Origin: DTCV01 sp964641155
GTDB taxonomy: Archaea; Thermoproteota; Thermoprotei_A; Sulfolobales; NBVN01
Length of the DNA stretch: 64,000 nt
Assembly: GCA_964641155.1 (NCBI GenBank)
Contig: CAZXJO010000002.1
Location: 62,001-126,000, forward strand
Direction: 5' to 3'
Shown: piece after piece, positions 26,030 through 34,557 of the stretch
How the letters are laid out: each line of letters begins with the position of its first letter
How positions within the stretch are numbered: position 1 is the first letter of the stretch
Notes under the pieces: model-generated
Databases searched by the model: none
Seen by the model: only the letters and a program-made list of their open reading frames with translations
What the model was told of the DNA's origin: nothing
Made by a program: the position numbers and the translations under genes

Positions 26030-28180
26030 CTACCCCTTAACCTTCTTTAAGACGTTTCCCTCCACCACAACATCATTCCTAATAGCCGTGTAAACGTTGA
26101 TGAACCATTTCAAGGCTTCCTTAGACAGCGGGATATCGTCCAGCGACAAGCTACCGTACTTCAACCTCTCATCGAAGTATTTAATGAAGAGTTGTAAGTA
26201 ATTGGTATAACGTAGAGTTTTATCGAAGATTTCCAGGTAAAATAAATGCTCGTATAGTAGCCCCAACCACTTAGAAGACATCCAATCAATTAAGTCGTAG
26301 CAGGTGGGGAGATTTCGGAAGACCGTAAAATCTTTCGAAGATTTACTCATCACTGAAGGAGACACAGGTGTTAGAATCCTATAATCCAACCCCAGGTTAT
26401 CTGCAACACTAATGAGGAGTTTTTCCTTGATGTTCAGCTCCTGTAATATTAAATCTGACAGCCTGATTAGGCAGTCTCCTAAAGCACTGCATCTAATCTT
26501 CATATCATTAAGGTGCTTAAACGTTAGGATTCCTCCTTGCGGGAATGACCCTAAGTTTGTGGAGACCTCCTTAAGCAGCTCAAGTAACTCCCCCCGCACC
26601 TTATGCGTGAACTCCTCGATGACCCCACCTATGGAGTCCTTCAAGCGTGTTGCCCTCTCAACAATGGCAGAGGCTTTTGAGGTGACCTCATGGCTGCTCA
26701 AGAGGTTTTCTAGGACATCAGCATACGCTTTGGTGATGTCTAAGAGTAGTATATTTTCAGGGCATTGCATCGAGGTATCAACGCTTACCCTAACTGCTAA
26801 TACCTCAGCAATTATCCGAGCTAGGTCGTTCAGGGTCTTGATATAAGACTCACATATTATTTTCAATGCCTTCCTCAATCCCACACCAACACTTGGGATG
26901 TCCTCAAAACGTTTGATGCTTTCCAATAATTTAACCAAATCATCTAGCTCCGCGTTCCTAAGACCGCTGATGCTAACCCATTTATCGTACGATTCCCTCA
27001 CCTCCTTAACGATTGATTGATATGCATCGACCACCTGATGCCTAGTATCAACTAACTCTTTGCCCACCTTTTCCAGTAGGGCTGCATAGCCCTTAACCCA
27101 GTTTAATGAGGGAGTCGGCTTCCCCACCCGCTCTTCAACATGATCCAGCTCCCTTTCCAATTCTCTCAGCTTGTCTTGAAATGCGCTGACCTTAACCCCG
27201 AGAAGGGGGTCCACAATTAACTCGTTTAAGACTGAACTGCAAGCGTTTAATTCGTCCCTAAGGCTGTGGATGTTTCTAACTAAGTCATCACTGAGACGTA
27301 CCAGTTCTCTATTAAGATTCCATGAACAACTCAACATGGAAACAAAAAATGACGGGATTGACGCGTAAATTACTGATAGGTACGATTCCACAGGTTTGGC
27401 CACCGTGACCAGGCCCGTAATTACGTGAATGAGGGTTAACACAGCTAACGACATACCGTACGAAACAGAGGAGTAAGGCAGGAGGTGTCTGGGCTCGGTC
27501 ATCTCAGGTAGATAATGCCTTAAGAACTTATGGTACACCGTATTGAAGATCACGTAGACGAGGCAAGCTATGAGCATGGTGATAAGTAAGTTCAGCTCAC
27601 CCCCACTAACGTACAAGACGTTAGATAGTTTCATGTGAGGAACTGCGGATACATCAGATACTGACACTGGGATAAGCAGGTACGGGAGGTACACTAGTAG
27701 GGCAATGCCTGCAAATCTCAGACCATCAGTAGCAGTTTTAAGGAGTAAGATGTGAGGGGTCATCAAAGCGAACGGCAGGAGTCCTCCGAAATCTAAGAAC
27801 GCTGAAGGTAAAGAAATTATTATCAGCACTTGAGCTAAGGAAATTCCGAGATCGCTCCGAAGGGCTAAGATACTTGCGGCCAGGCCGGAAACTATGGGTG
27901 TTATGAACATCATGTAAGGTCCTAGTGCCGACTTGAAGACGAGGTTGGGAGCTGTCCCGTATGCATATATGAAAACTAACGCCAAGAACAAATACGTCGC
28001 AGCTAACCCTTTTCTGATGTCTTTGTAGATTATGACTGAGGTGATGGCCAACGACGCCGCGTAGAGTGCGGAGAACGTGACAAAGGTAATAACGCCCTTA
28101 CTAAGCCCTACTAGATACGTGAGTATGTTGAATGAGATGATGCATAAAACCAGTGCTGATAGTTCGTAGTACCTCATCAC
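26030..28180 (-). CDS. Large polytopic membrane protein with long cytoplasmic coiled coil
   Basis: 716 residues, family not recognised. Residues 1 to about 285 contain around nine hydrophobic helices. From about 290 to the C terminus the protein is helical with heptad-like charged repeats (for example DKLRELERELDHVEERV), typical of coiled coil. The design suggests a membrane scaffold with a large intracellular rod. The GTG start overlaps the upstream stop by 4 nt (GTGA), so translation is coupled. An ATG follows immediately. Confidence 0.78.
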   Translation of the reverse strand: MMRYYELSALVLCIISFNILTYLVGLSKGVITFVTFSALYAASLAITSVIIYKDIRKGLAATYLFLALVFIYAYGTAPNLVFKSALGPYMMFITPIVSGLAASILALRSDLGISLAQVLIIISLPSAFLDFGGLLPFALMTPHILLLKTATDGLRFAGIALLVYLPYLLIPVSVSDVSAVPHMKLSNVLYVSGGELNLLITMLIACLVYVIFNTVYHKFLRHYLPEMTEPRHLLPYSSVSYGMSLAVLTLIHVITGLVTVAKPVESYLSVIYASIPSFFVSMLSCSWNLNRELVRLSDDLVRNIHSLRDELNACSSVLNELIVDPLLGVKVSAFQDKLRELERELDHVEERVGKPTPSLNWVKGYAALLEKVGKELVDTRHQVVDAYQSIVKEVRESYDKWVSISGLRNAELDDLVKLLESIKRFEDIPSVGVGLRKALKIICESYIKTLNDLARIIAEVLAVRVSVDTSMQCPENILLLDITKAYADVLENLLSSHEVTSKASAIVERATRLKDSIGGVIEEFTHKVRGELLELLKEVSTNLGSFPQGGILTFKHLNDMKIRCSALGDCLIRLSDLILQELNIKEKLLISVADNLGLDYRILTPVSPSVMSKSSKDFTVFRNLPTCYDLIDWMSSKWLGLLYEHLFYLEIFDKTLRYTNYLQLFIKYFDERLKYGSLSLDDIPLSKEALKWFINVYTAIRNDVVVEGNVLKKVKG

Positions 28181-29133
28181 TGACCCGTAACCTTAGCTAA
28201 GTCTTCCAAGGAGATCTGCAATTTCCGCTCCCTAACTAGCTCGTAAGATTTAGCTATAAACTTTCGTAATGTGAGAATTAAGTTGTTGCAGGGTTCAACG
28301 GTTAATACCGTAAGTAGGTCGCTCTTGGACGGAATGCTAATCAGAATTAATTCCCTCACATTTAACCTGTTTTTAAGGTAGTTGATCTGGGAGCTCAAAT
28401 CCTTTAAGTTATGAGCGACTGCTATTAAGGCGGAGTCTATGGAGTTTGTATAGTCATGCATTAAATGGTGCGAGAACATGACGATGTTTGCAAGACTACC
28501 GAAGACCTCCAAATCGGCTTTTGGGAAGCAAGTGATGATGCCTAGCCTCCCGTGCTCGCTCAGGTACTTCTCAATATCGGAAGAAATCTTAAGTATGTTA
28601 ACCACGCATGCTGAAAACGTTTCCTCACCACCAACAAGTTTTAAGTAACTTATCAAGTCTTCGTGAATTAGAAGCATTAAGTCGGCTATCCCCTCCTTCG
28701 TTGCGAGTGCTAGGTATGTCAATAGGTTAATAAAGTCATTATCGGATGGATTGGAAGGCACCCTCAACACAGTAATGGTCCTCGAGCTAACGTTGACTTT
28801 CTTCACCTCCCTCATCAGTTCATATGAGAGCAGTAGGTTGTGAGGGTTTGCGTCTATAAATGCGAGTGTCTCTAAGACATCACTGGTCACACATAACCTC
28901 ATGTTCGAAATGGGGTCGTAAGACTGGTCTCCAAGCCTTGAGAACCAGTAACCACCTTCAAGGGCAGGCTGGGTTGCGGAGCTGTTGGCGGGTAGGTATA
29001 CCGTGCTATCACTCCCTAGTAGCGACCTTAAAACGTTAAGGTCGTCCCTAGCTGATGCAAGCACTAACCTGGAGTAGGTTTTGAAGTCCACAGAGTCTAT
29101 GAGCCTGATCAGCCTATCTAGGTAATAGCTCAT
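28177..29133 (-). CDS. Unrecognised soluble protein, possibly a degenerate tubulin/FtsZ-like fold
   Basis: 318 residues; first gene of the three-gene operon. The succession TITVLRVPSNP, then a helix, then ADLMLLIHEDLI (around residues 119-160), a helix (residues 170-192) and a C-terminal alternating domain recalls the order of elements in FtsZ/tubulin proteins. However, the glycine-rich GTP loop (GGGTGTG) is absent, with ANPHNL in the matching place. The resemblance is pattern only. A TATA-like box lies at 29193-29201. No other family recognised. Confidence 0.7.
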   Translation of the reverse strand: MSYYLDRLIRLIDSVDFKTYSRLVLASARDDLNVLRSLLGSDSTVYLPANSSATQPALEGGYWFSRLGDQSYDPISNMRLCVTSDVLETLAFIDANPHNLLLSYELMREVKKVNVSSRTITVLRVPSNPSDNDFINLLTYLALATKEGIADLMLLIHEDLISYLKLVGGEETFSACVVNILKISSDIEKYLSEHGRLGIITCFPKADLEVFGSLANIVMFSHHLMHDYTNSIDSALIAVAHNLKDLSSQINYLKNRLNVRELILISIPSKSDLLTVLTVEPCNNLILTLRKFIAKSYELVRERKLQISLEDLAKVTGQ

Positions 29134-29304
29134 AAGTTAGCACCATGGTTTCATATGATTTTGATGTACTGGCGGTCATGACTAGCACCTAGGTATATAA
29201 GTATCAAGTCCCCAACAATTTTGTCTAGGTGACTAATTAACTTTATTAGTTGCCTTATATACCATAAGCTGATGATGAGGGAGGTGATCTTAGATAGGTG
29301 AAGA

Positions 29305-29994
29305 GTGGTGTTCTCGTCTGACCTCCTAAACCAACTCACCAAACTCTATGGCAAACTTTCTGAGGGTCCGTGCGTGCGAGCTGCTGAGGTCCCCGAATCC
29401 ATACTAGAGTTTCTGATGGGTAATGACTTAGTTTATGTTGGGCTGAGCGACGAGCTGTGCATTAAGTCCGCGGTTAAGTTAGCGTTGGAACTCCTTAAAT
29501 TAGGCTCAGATGCTGAGACGGTATCCAAACCACTTAACTGGAAGGACTTCGAAGAACTAATTAACGAATACCTGGGCCTAAGAGGCTACTACGTAATTAG
29601 AGGACTGCGCTTCGGCCGTAGGAGATATGAGGTAGACGTCATCGGTATTGACGAAGTCTCCAAGGTTGCATTTATCATAGATTGCAAGCACTGGAGCCCG
29701 GGGTACAGCAAGAGAGGGAGGTTGGCCCACATAGCTAAAGAACACAGATCTAAAGTTGAGGTGCTTTCCACTGAATGCGATTCCGTCATCGGCAAGTGCT
29801 GGGCACTGAGTAGGGCTAAGGTCTTAATCCCGGTCATCGTGACGTTGACTGACGTCGTGCGTGGTTATGTAGGTGGTTCGTTTATAGTGCCCGTACTCCG
29901 GTTCAACGATTTCATATGTAACGCACAGTTCTACGTAGATTCCATGGTGAGCAGGTCTGACGTAATAATAAACAAATGCTACCGTGAAGCTTAA
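29305..29994 (+). CDS. PD-(D/E)XK nuclease-like protein (Mrr/NERD-like core)
   Basis: 229 residues. Residues 78-130 carry a restriction-endonuclease-like core: an early glutamate in FEELINEYL, an aspartate in YEVDVIG (D111), and IIDCKHW giving D126-x-K128. Such folds cleave DNA in Mrr-type restriction enzymes and in housekeeping nucleases; the target is unknown. No methylase or helicase partner is adjacent. It is divergent from the 25.2-29.1 kb operon across a 171-nt spacer that holds TATA-like boxes for both directions. GTG codons at 29305 and 29308 are both usable. Confidence 0.72.
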   Translation: MVFSSDLLNQLTKLYGKLSEGPCVRAAEVPESILEFLMGNDLVYVGLSDELCIKSAVKLALELLKLGSDAETVSKPLNWKDFEELINEYLGLRGYYVIRGLRFGRRRYEVDVIGIDEVSKVAFIIDCKHWSPGYSKRGRLAHIAKEHRSKVEVLSTECDSVIGKCWALSRAKVLIPVIVTLTDVVRGYVGGSFIVPVLRFNDFICNAQFYVDSMVSRSDVIINKCYREA

Positions 29995-30040
29995 ACCATG
30001 ACAGCATTCGATTGGACCACCTAAAAATGATGCAGGATCG

Positions 30041-30280
30041 TCAGGTCCTCACGGTGGTCGTTGACGTGTTAGGTCCCGTAGATACGGGTTCACTAATTGT
30101 GGTGTTCTCGCTGACCGGAATCTGTGGACTCGCAATCTGTGTTTGGGTGTTGGCTGTCATCTCAGTTCCAACTTTCTTCTCCTCTAACGTACCGGCAATT
30201 GCAAGGGCTACCGTTATGATCATCAAAACCGCAAGCAGTAATATGCCTCCAACAGGTTTTTGTTGCCGTGTTTTAGACAT
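30041..30280 (-). CDS. Small single-pass membrane or pilin-like protein
   Basis: 79 residues: a basic start (MSKTRQQKPVGG), one hydrophobic helix (ILLLAVLMIITVALAIAG), then a Thr/Ser-rich tail with several N-x-T/S sequons. A short basic leader ending in GG before the helix resembles archaeal class III (type IV pilin) signals, though an ordinary anchor is equally possible. TATA-like sequence at about 30312-30320 supports transcription on the minus strand. No homologue recognised. Confidence 0.55.
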   Translation of the reverse strand: MSKTRQQKPVGGILLLAVLMIITVALAIAGTLEEKKVGTEMTANTQTQIASPQIPVSENTTISEPVSTGPNTSTTTVRT

Positions 30281-30399
30281 ACCACGTACCTAGAGACTAG
30301 TGGTTCTTACCTTAATAACTATAATCCTTAATAACACTATAATGATTTAACAAGTTTAACCATAACCTATAATTGTGACATAGTAATTAGATTGGAGGT

Positions 30400-31581
30400 G
30401 TGCATGACGTGGTCTTAGAAACGTTGCTCATCGTGTTGGTCGTTGAGTTACTGCTCTATTTAATGTTCACCTATTGGAAAGGTTTCTCAGCAAAGCTTAA
30501 AGATAAGGGTTTACACATAAGCGCGTTCACAGTGATGTTGGACATAAAGAAGGCTATGGAACCTAAAAGCTGGAGATCCAGCGCGGTCAGCAAGGCAATA
30601 GGTTTTATTGGAGTTATTAACGTAGCAGTGCTCATAGTGTTGTTCTACTGGATGGTGATTCCATCAATTTTTGAATTCGTGAAGGCCTTAATGGGGACCC
30701 AGAGGGTTGTTTCCGCACCATTCGTACCCGTAGTTCCAGGTATTACCATTAAGGGGAGCAACATAATCTGCTTCATGATAGGTGTAGGTGTTGCTGTGAT
30801 CACGCATGAATTACTTCATGCCATAACCGCGTTGAGGGAGGGGATTAAGGTGGAATCATGGGGTTTGGGGGTGTTCTTGATATTTCCCTTCGCTTATGTT
30901 AGGATAGATGACGAAGGATTTAATAAATCATCGCTTAGCAGTAAGGTTAAGGTGTTATCGGCCGGGGTTCTGTCGAACACCGCATTCGCCCTGATGCTAT
31001 TAATCGCCTTAAATGCCGGGGCTTCAGCGCTCGAGCAGTATTCGGTGGTAGTCATATATGAGTTGGATAGGAGCTTAGGTCCTGAAGCACCTGCCTTGAT
31101 TGCTGGTATACCGACCCCTTCAGTAATTAACAGTATTAATGGGACCGAGATCAAAAGCTTAGCGGATTTGAGGAATTACCTCCTATCAATCAGTGATAAG
31201 TCAACCTCACTGATATTGAATATTTCCAGGTTTAATGCCTTAGTCGATGATGTATTCGTTAGGGGGTTGCAGGAGCCTGAGCTAATCGTGGTTAACAAAC
31301 CTTCAAATATGTCTAGGTTGGGGATATTGGTTATTGAAGCTCTCTCACCCTCCACTCCTGCATATCTGTACTACTTGAACAGGATCTTCTACTGGACATA
31401 CGTGGTTAACATCAGTTTAGCAATATTCAACGCCGCACCCCTTGTAATAACTGATGGGGGGAGGATACTGCAAGAGGTGTTCAGGAAATATGGTATGGTT
31501 AAGGTAGGCAATATCCTTCAATGGGGCACGGTAGCGGTGACGGCTGTCCTCCTGGTGGCTGGGTTTATACGCTTTATATGA
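30400..31581 (+). CDS. Site-2 protease-type M50 metalloprotease
   Basis: 393 residues with several transmembrane helices. The HELLH zinc motif (H136-H140) lies in a membrane helix. The second metal motif is ITDGG near residue 364, with NAAP just before. A PDZ-like stretch lies between them (IPTPSVINSINGTEIKSLADLRNYL). These proteases cut other membrane proteins within the bilayer. The substrate is unknown, but the small single-pass protein encoded divergently next door is a possible one. The start is a GTG about 25 nt after an AT-rich box. Confidence 0.9.
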   Translation: MHDVVLETLLIVLVVELLLYLMFTYWKGFSAKLKDKGLHISAFTVMLDIKKAMEPKSWRSSAVSKAIGFIGVINVAVLIVLFYWMVIPSIFEFVKALMGTQRVVSAPFVPVVPGITIKGSNIICFMIGVGVAVITHELLHAITALREGIKVESWGLGVFLIFPFAYVRIDDEGFNKSSLSSKVKVLSAGVLSNTAFALMLLIALNAGASALEQYSVVVIYELDRSLGPEAPALIAGIPTPSVINSINGTEIKSLADLRNYLLSISDKSTSLILNISRFNALVDDVFVRGLQEPELIVVNKPSNMSRLGILVIEALSPSTPAYLYYLNRIFYWTYVVNISLAIFNAAPLVITDGGRILQEVFRKYGMVKVGNILQWGTVAVTAVLLVAGFIRFI

Positions 31582-31710
31582 GTGCTGCGGTACGTCCACA
31601 CGATTGGTGATGTTAGGTGTTGTAGTATTAAATCCATGATTGCTTAAATATCCAGTTTAACCACATTAAAGAGATGTGGGAATGTTTACGCCTGGCAGGG
31701 TGACTACCCA

Positions 31711-32412
31711 ATGGTTAAGGTGTTGGGGATTAACGGATCGCCGAGGTCTTATGGGAACTCCATTCAAGCCCTGCAACTGGCGTTACGGGCAGCAGAGCTA
31801 GAAGGGTCTGAAGTTGAGGTGTTAAACCTCTATGAATACGACATTAAGCCATGCATGGGCTGCGTTAGTGATGACATCATGGCCTGCACCTACCCGTGCC
31901 CGATAAAGGATGACATGACGAAAATATACCTCAAAACCATTGAAGCGGATGGGATTATTATCTCATCACCCATTTACTGGTTCGGCGTCAGTGGGCATCT
32001 CAAAAACCTAATTGATAGGTTAACGGTCCTAGAGAATATGATATACGTTGATGGGAGGAGTTGGCTTGAGGGTAAGGTGGTTGGATTTATAGCCCTTGGA
32101 AATGATGAAGGGGCTGCGGCCGTGATATCCAACTTAATGATAGTGGCGAACAGTTTCGGAATGGTGATACCGCCATGGGCGCTGGCCTACTACGTCGGTG
32201 AGGGAAATGCTTTGGAGGATCCCAAACTATTGCTTGACGCGGCTAATGTGGGGAGGGCTGTGACCATAATGGCTCAAGTGCTTAAAGGCTTGAGGACCCC
32301 TCCTAAGGTGTGGTATAGGGTTGATGACTCCTACGTGGAATTCATTAAGGGTGTGGCGAACGAAATAATTAAGGAGGTCAACGACAGGATCAACTTATCT
32401 GACAACTTATAG
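31711..32412 (+). CDS. NADPH-dependent FMN reductase / iron-sulfur flavoprotein-like
   Basis: 233 residues with a flavodoxin-like fold. The N-terminal GINGSPRSYGNS is the FMN phosphate loop, and SSPIYWFGVSGHLKNLIDR is the typical second FMN segment. Four cysteines (CMGC, then C and C seven and three residues apart) near residues 50-65 resemble the cluster motif of archaeal iron-sulfur flavoproteins, with different spacing. It is probably a redox carrier or reductase. No operon partner is evident. Confidence 0.85.
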   Translation: MVKVLGINGSPRSYGNSIQALQLALRAAELEGSEVEVLNLYEYDIKPCMGCVSDDIMACTYPCPIKDDMTKIYLKTIEADGIIISSPIYWFGVSGHLKNLIDRLTVLENMIYVDGRSWLEGKVVGFIALGNDEGAAAVISNLMIVANSFGMVIPPWALAYYVGEGNALEDPKLLLDAANVGRAVTIMAQVLKGLRTPPKVWYRVDDSYVEFIKGVANEIIKEVNDRINLSDNL

Positions 32413-32429
32413 ACTCCACGGTGTAAGCA

Positions 32430-33725
32430 TCATTTAGACCTTCTAAACCGGCTGACGGTCTTTTGGATCCTAATCATCTTCTCAAACACTAGGATCCGTG
32501 AGGTCAGTAGCACTAAGACGACTGAGAAGGTTAGGGAGGCCAGCAACCAGAGGGGCACTAAAGGATCGGGCTTTGAAAGCATGAGCTCTTTTGACATAGC
32601 CATGGGCTGCGTGAAGGGTATTGTGTAAAGCATTAACTTGATCGTAGGATTCAATTTGCTGATGTCTGTAAACATCACATAATAGCTTGGGATGATGACA
32701 AACATTGAAAGAGAGCCTGACAACGTTGTAGCTATTCTAACATCACTGCTTAAAACCCCTATTGTGACTCCAAGTGTGGCCATCGCGAAGGACGCTAACA
32801 TCAAGCTAATTGCTAGGTAAGCCATCGATTCAGGCTGGATGTAATGCAGTGATGGGGTGAAGCCTTCAACGCTACCTATGGCTGATGACATACCTACCGC
32901 GAAAATGTAGAAGTAAAGTATGAATCCAACTATGTTTAACGTGGAGCCTACTAAAGCTACGGTGAATGAACCTAAGAGCTTACCTAGGAGTATCTTAAAC
33001 CTCGAGATGGGTAGGGTTAGTAGCACTTCAAGGGTTTTTTCTTCGTTCTCTATCGCAGTGGATGTAGAAGCCATCTGGAGGACCCCAATGGTTATTACCA
33101 TGAACGCGAGAGGGAGTGTGAATGAAGTTATGCTCAACTGGGTGAGGACGGCGGGGCTGCTTGGCAACGTTTGATTACGTGTGACTATGTACGTCAACGT
33201 GACGATGTTTGTCGGGGATTTTATTAGTTGTAGCGACACGTTTACACCGTAATTTTCGAGGATGTATTTTCCTAGCAGGTCATTAATTGCTGATGCAACA
33301 ATTGATGACTTGAGCGATGGTATGAATGCGGCGGATTTGACAATATCTATTGCGGTTATGTTAGGCCTCATATTTCGATTTATTGATTCGGTGAAGCCCT
33401 CATCGATGAGTATGACAACGTCGCAGTTGAGGTTAGATGCCAATGCAGTTAACTCCTCAACATCTGAAGTACTCGCAACTTCCACCCTAGATGCTATTGC
33501 CTTGGTCTTCAAATCATTTATGAGGTGGGCTGTTAGCTCAGTGCGGTCTAGGTCGCTTACCAGTATGTTAATAGGAGATGTGATATCGCTCACTGATTCC
33601 TTCACGCCTGATGAAATTACAAGACCCATCAAAGGTAGGATAAGGGCCGAAATGATGAACGGTATCCATATGCGGGGGTCTCTCACTAAGTCTTTGACTT
33701 CCTTCTTAATTAACTCCTCCAACAT
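32430..33725 (-). CDS. ABC-2 type transporter permease
   Basis: An ABC-2 permease with one N-terminal helix, a large extracytoplasmic region of about 150 residues, then five C-terminal helices (NatB/YhaP-like layout). An in-frame ATG exists at 33761, but MLEELIKKEVKDLVRDPR beginning at 33725 is the family-typical start. That choice leaves a 20-nt overlap with the ATPase gene. It works with the ATPase to export an unknown substrate, or Na+ as in NatAB. Confidence 0.87.
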   Translation of the reverse strand: MLEELIKKEVKDLVRDPRIWIPFIISALILPLMGLVISSGVKESVSDITSPINILVSDLDRTELTAHLINDLKTKAIASRVEVASTSDVEELTALASNLNCDVVILIDEGFTESINRNMRPNITAIDIVKSAAFIPSLKSSIVASAINDLLGKYILENYGVNVSLQLIKSPTNIVTLTYIVTRNQTLPSSPAVLTQLSITSFTLPLAFMVITIGVLQMASTSTAIENEEKTLEVLLTLPISRFKILLGKLLGSFTVALVGSTLNIVGFILYFYIFAVGMSSAIGSVEGFTPSLHYIQPESMAYLAISLMLASFAMATLGVTIGVLSSDVRIATTLSGSLSMFVIIPSYYVMFTDISKLNPTIKLMLYTIPFTQPMAMSKELMLSKPDPLVPLWLLASLTFSVVLVLLTSRILVFEKMIRIQKTVSRFRRSK

Positions 33726-34452
33726 TCGAGCCGCCCACCAACTTAATGAAAAGTTCCTCAAGGTTTCTAACGCCGTAGTTGCTAATCAACTCGTTCATGA
33801 AGCCCACGGCAAGTAACCTACCCTCCGACAGCAAGCCAACCTTATGACATAGCCCCTCCACCTCGAGCATGTTGTGACTGGAGATTAACACGGTGGTTCC
33901 GTAAGTCTTCACGAAATCTTTTACCAGCTCCCTAATGCTGTGTGAGTAAACGACGTCCAAACCCGCGGTTGGTTCGTCCAGTATAGCGATCTTAGGTTTG
34001 ACCATTAAAGCCCTCGCCATCTGAACCCTTCTCTTCATACCCTTACTGTAGGTCTTCATTTTATCGTGGATTTTATCGTCCAAACCTGATAACTTTATGC
34101 CTAGCTCCAAGCATTCTTCATAATCGTATGGGGATTTGTAGTAAGCCTTAGCCACGAGCTTCAGATATTCGTAAGCGGTTATGTTCTTATACACGCCAGC
34201 ATCTTCCGGTAAGTATGAAATGAGTTTCCTAACAACGTTCGAGTCCTTAACAACGTCGTGACCGTACACGCTCACCGTCCCTGATGTAGGGACTAATAAC
34301 GTGGCCAGAATCCTGAAAGCTGTGGTCTTCCCGGCGCCATTAGGACCTATGAGTCCGAAGATCTCACCCTCATCAACGTTAAAGGATATACCCTTCAATG
34401 CAGTGAAGCTTCCATAATTCTTCACCAGGTCCTTAACCTCCACAGCTTGCAT
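33706..34452 (-). CDS. ABC transporter ATP-binding protein (exporter type)
   Basis: 248 residues with a complete nucleotide-binding domain: Walker A GPNGAGKTT near residue 36, Q-loop region LPEDAGVY, signature YSKGMKRRVQMARAL near residue 135, Walker B KIAILDEPT, and the switch histidine in SSHNM. It is the first gene of a two-gene exporter operon. A TATA-like CTTAAAAAC (minus strand, about 34487-34495) precedes it. Confidence 0.93.
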   Translation of the reverse strand: MQAVEVKDLVKNYGSFTALKGISFNVDEGEIFGLIGPNGAGKTTAFRILATLLVPTSGTVSVYGHDVVKDSNVVRKLISYLPEDAGVYKNITAYEYLKLVAKAYYKSPYDYEECLELGIKLSGLDDKIHDKMKTYSKGMKRRVQMARALMVKPKIAILDEPTAGLDVVYSHSIRELVKDFVKTYGTTVLISSHNMLEVEGLCHKVGLLSEGRLLAVGFMNELISNYGVRNLEELFIKLVGGSNVGGVN

Positions 34453-34557
34453 CTACTTCGCCGCACCTAACACAATGGGCACTTAATTGTTTTTAAGTTT
34501 TAAGAAAAGAATAAGGAAATATTTACCGTATTCTCAGTACTTCATACGGGATTTAAC

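Noticed and set aside
30012..30293. Plus-strand frame opposite the small single-pass membrane protein
   Set aside because: The minus-strand frame has the better signal/anchor pattern and promoter; the plus frame looks like its shadow.
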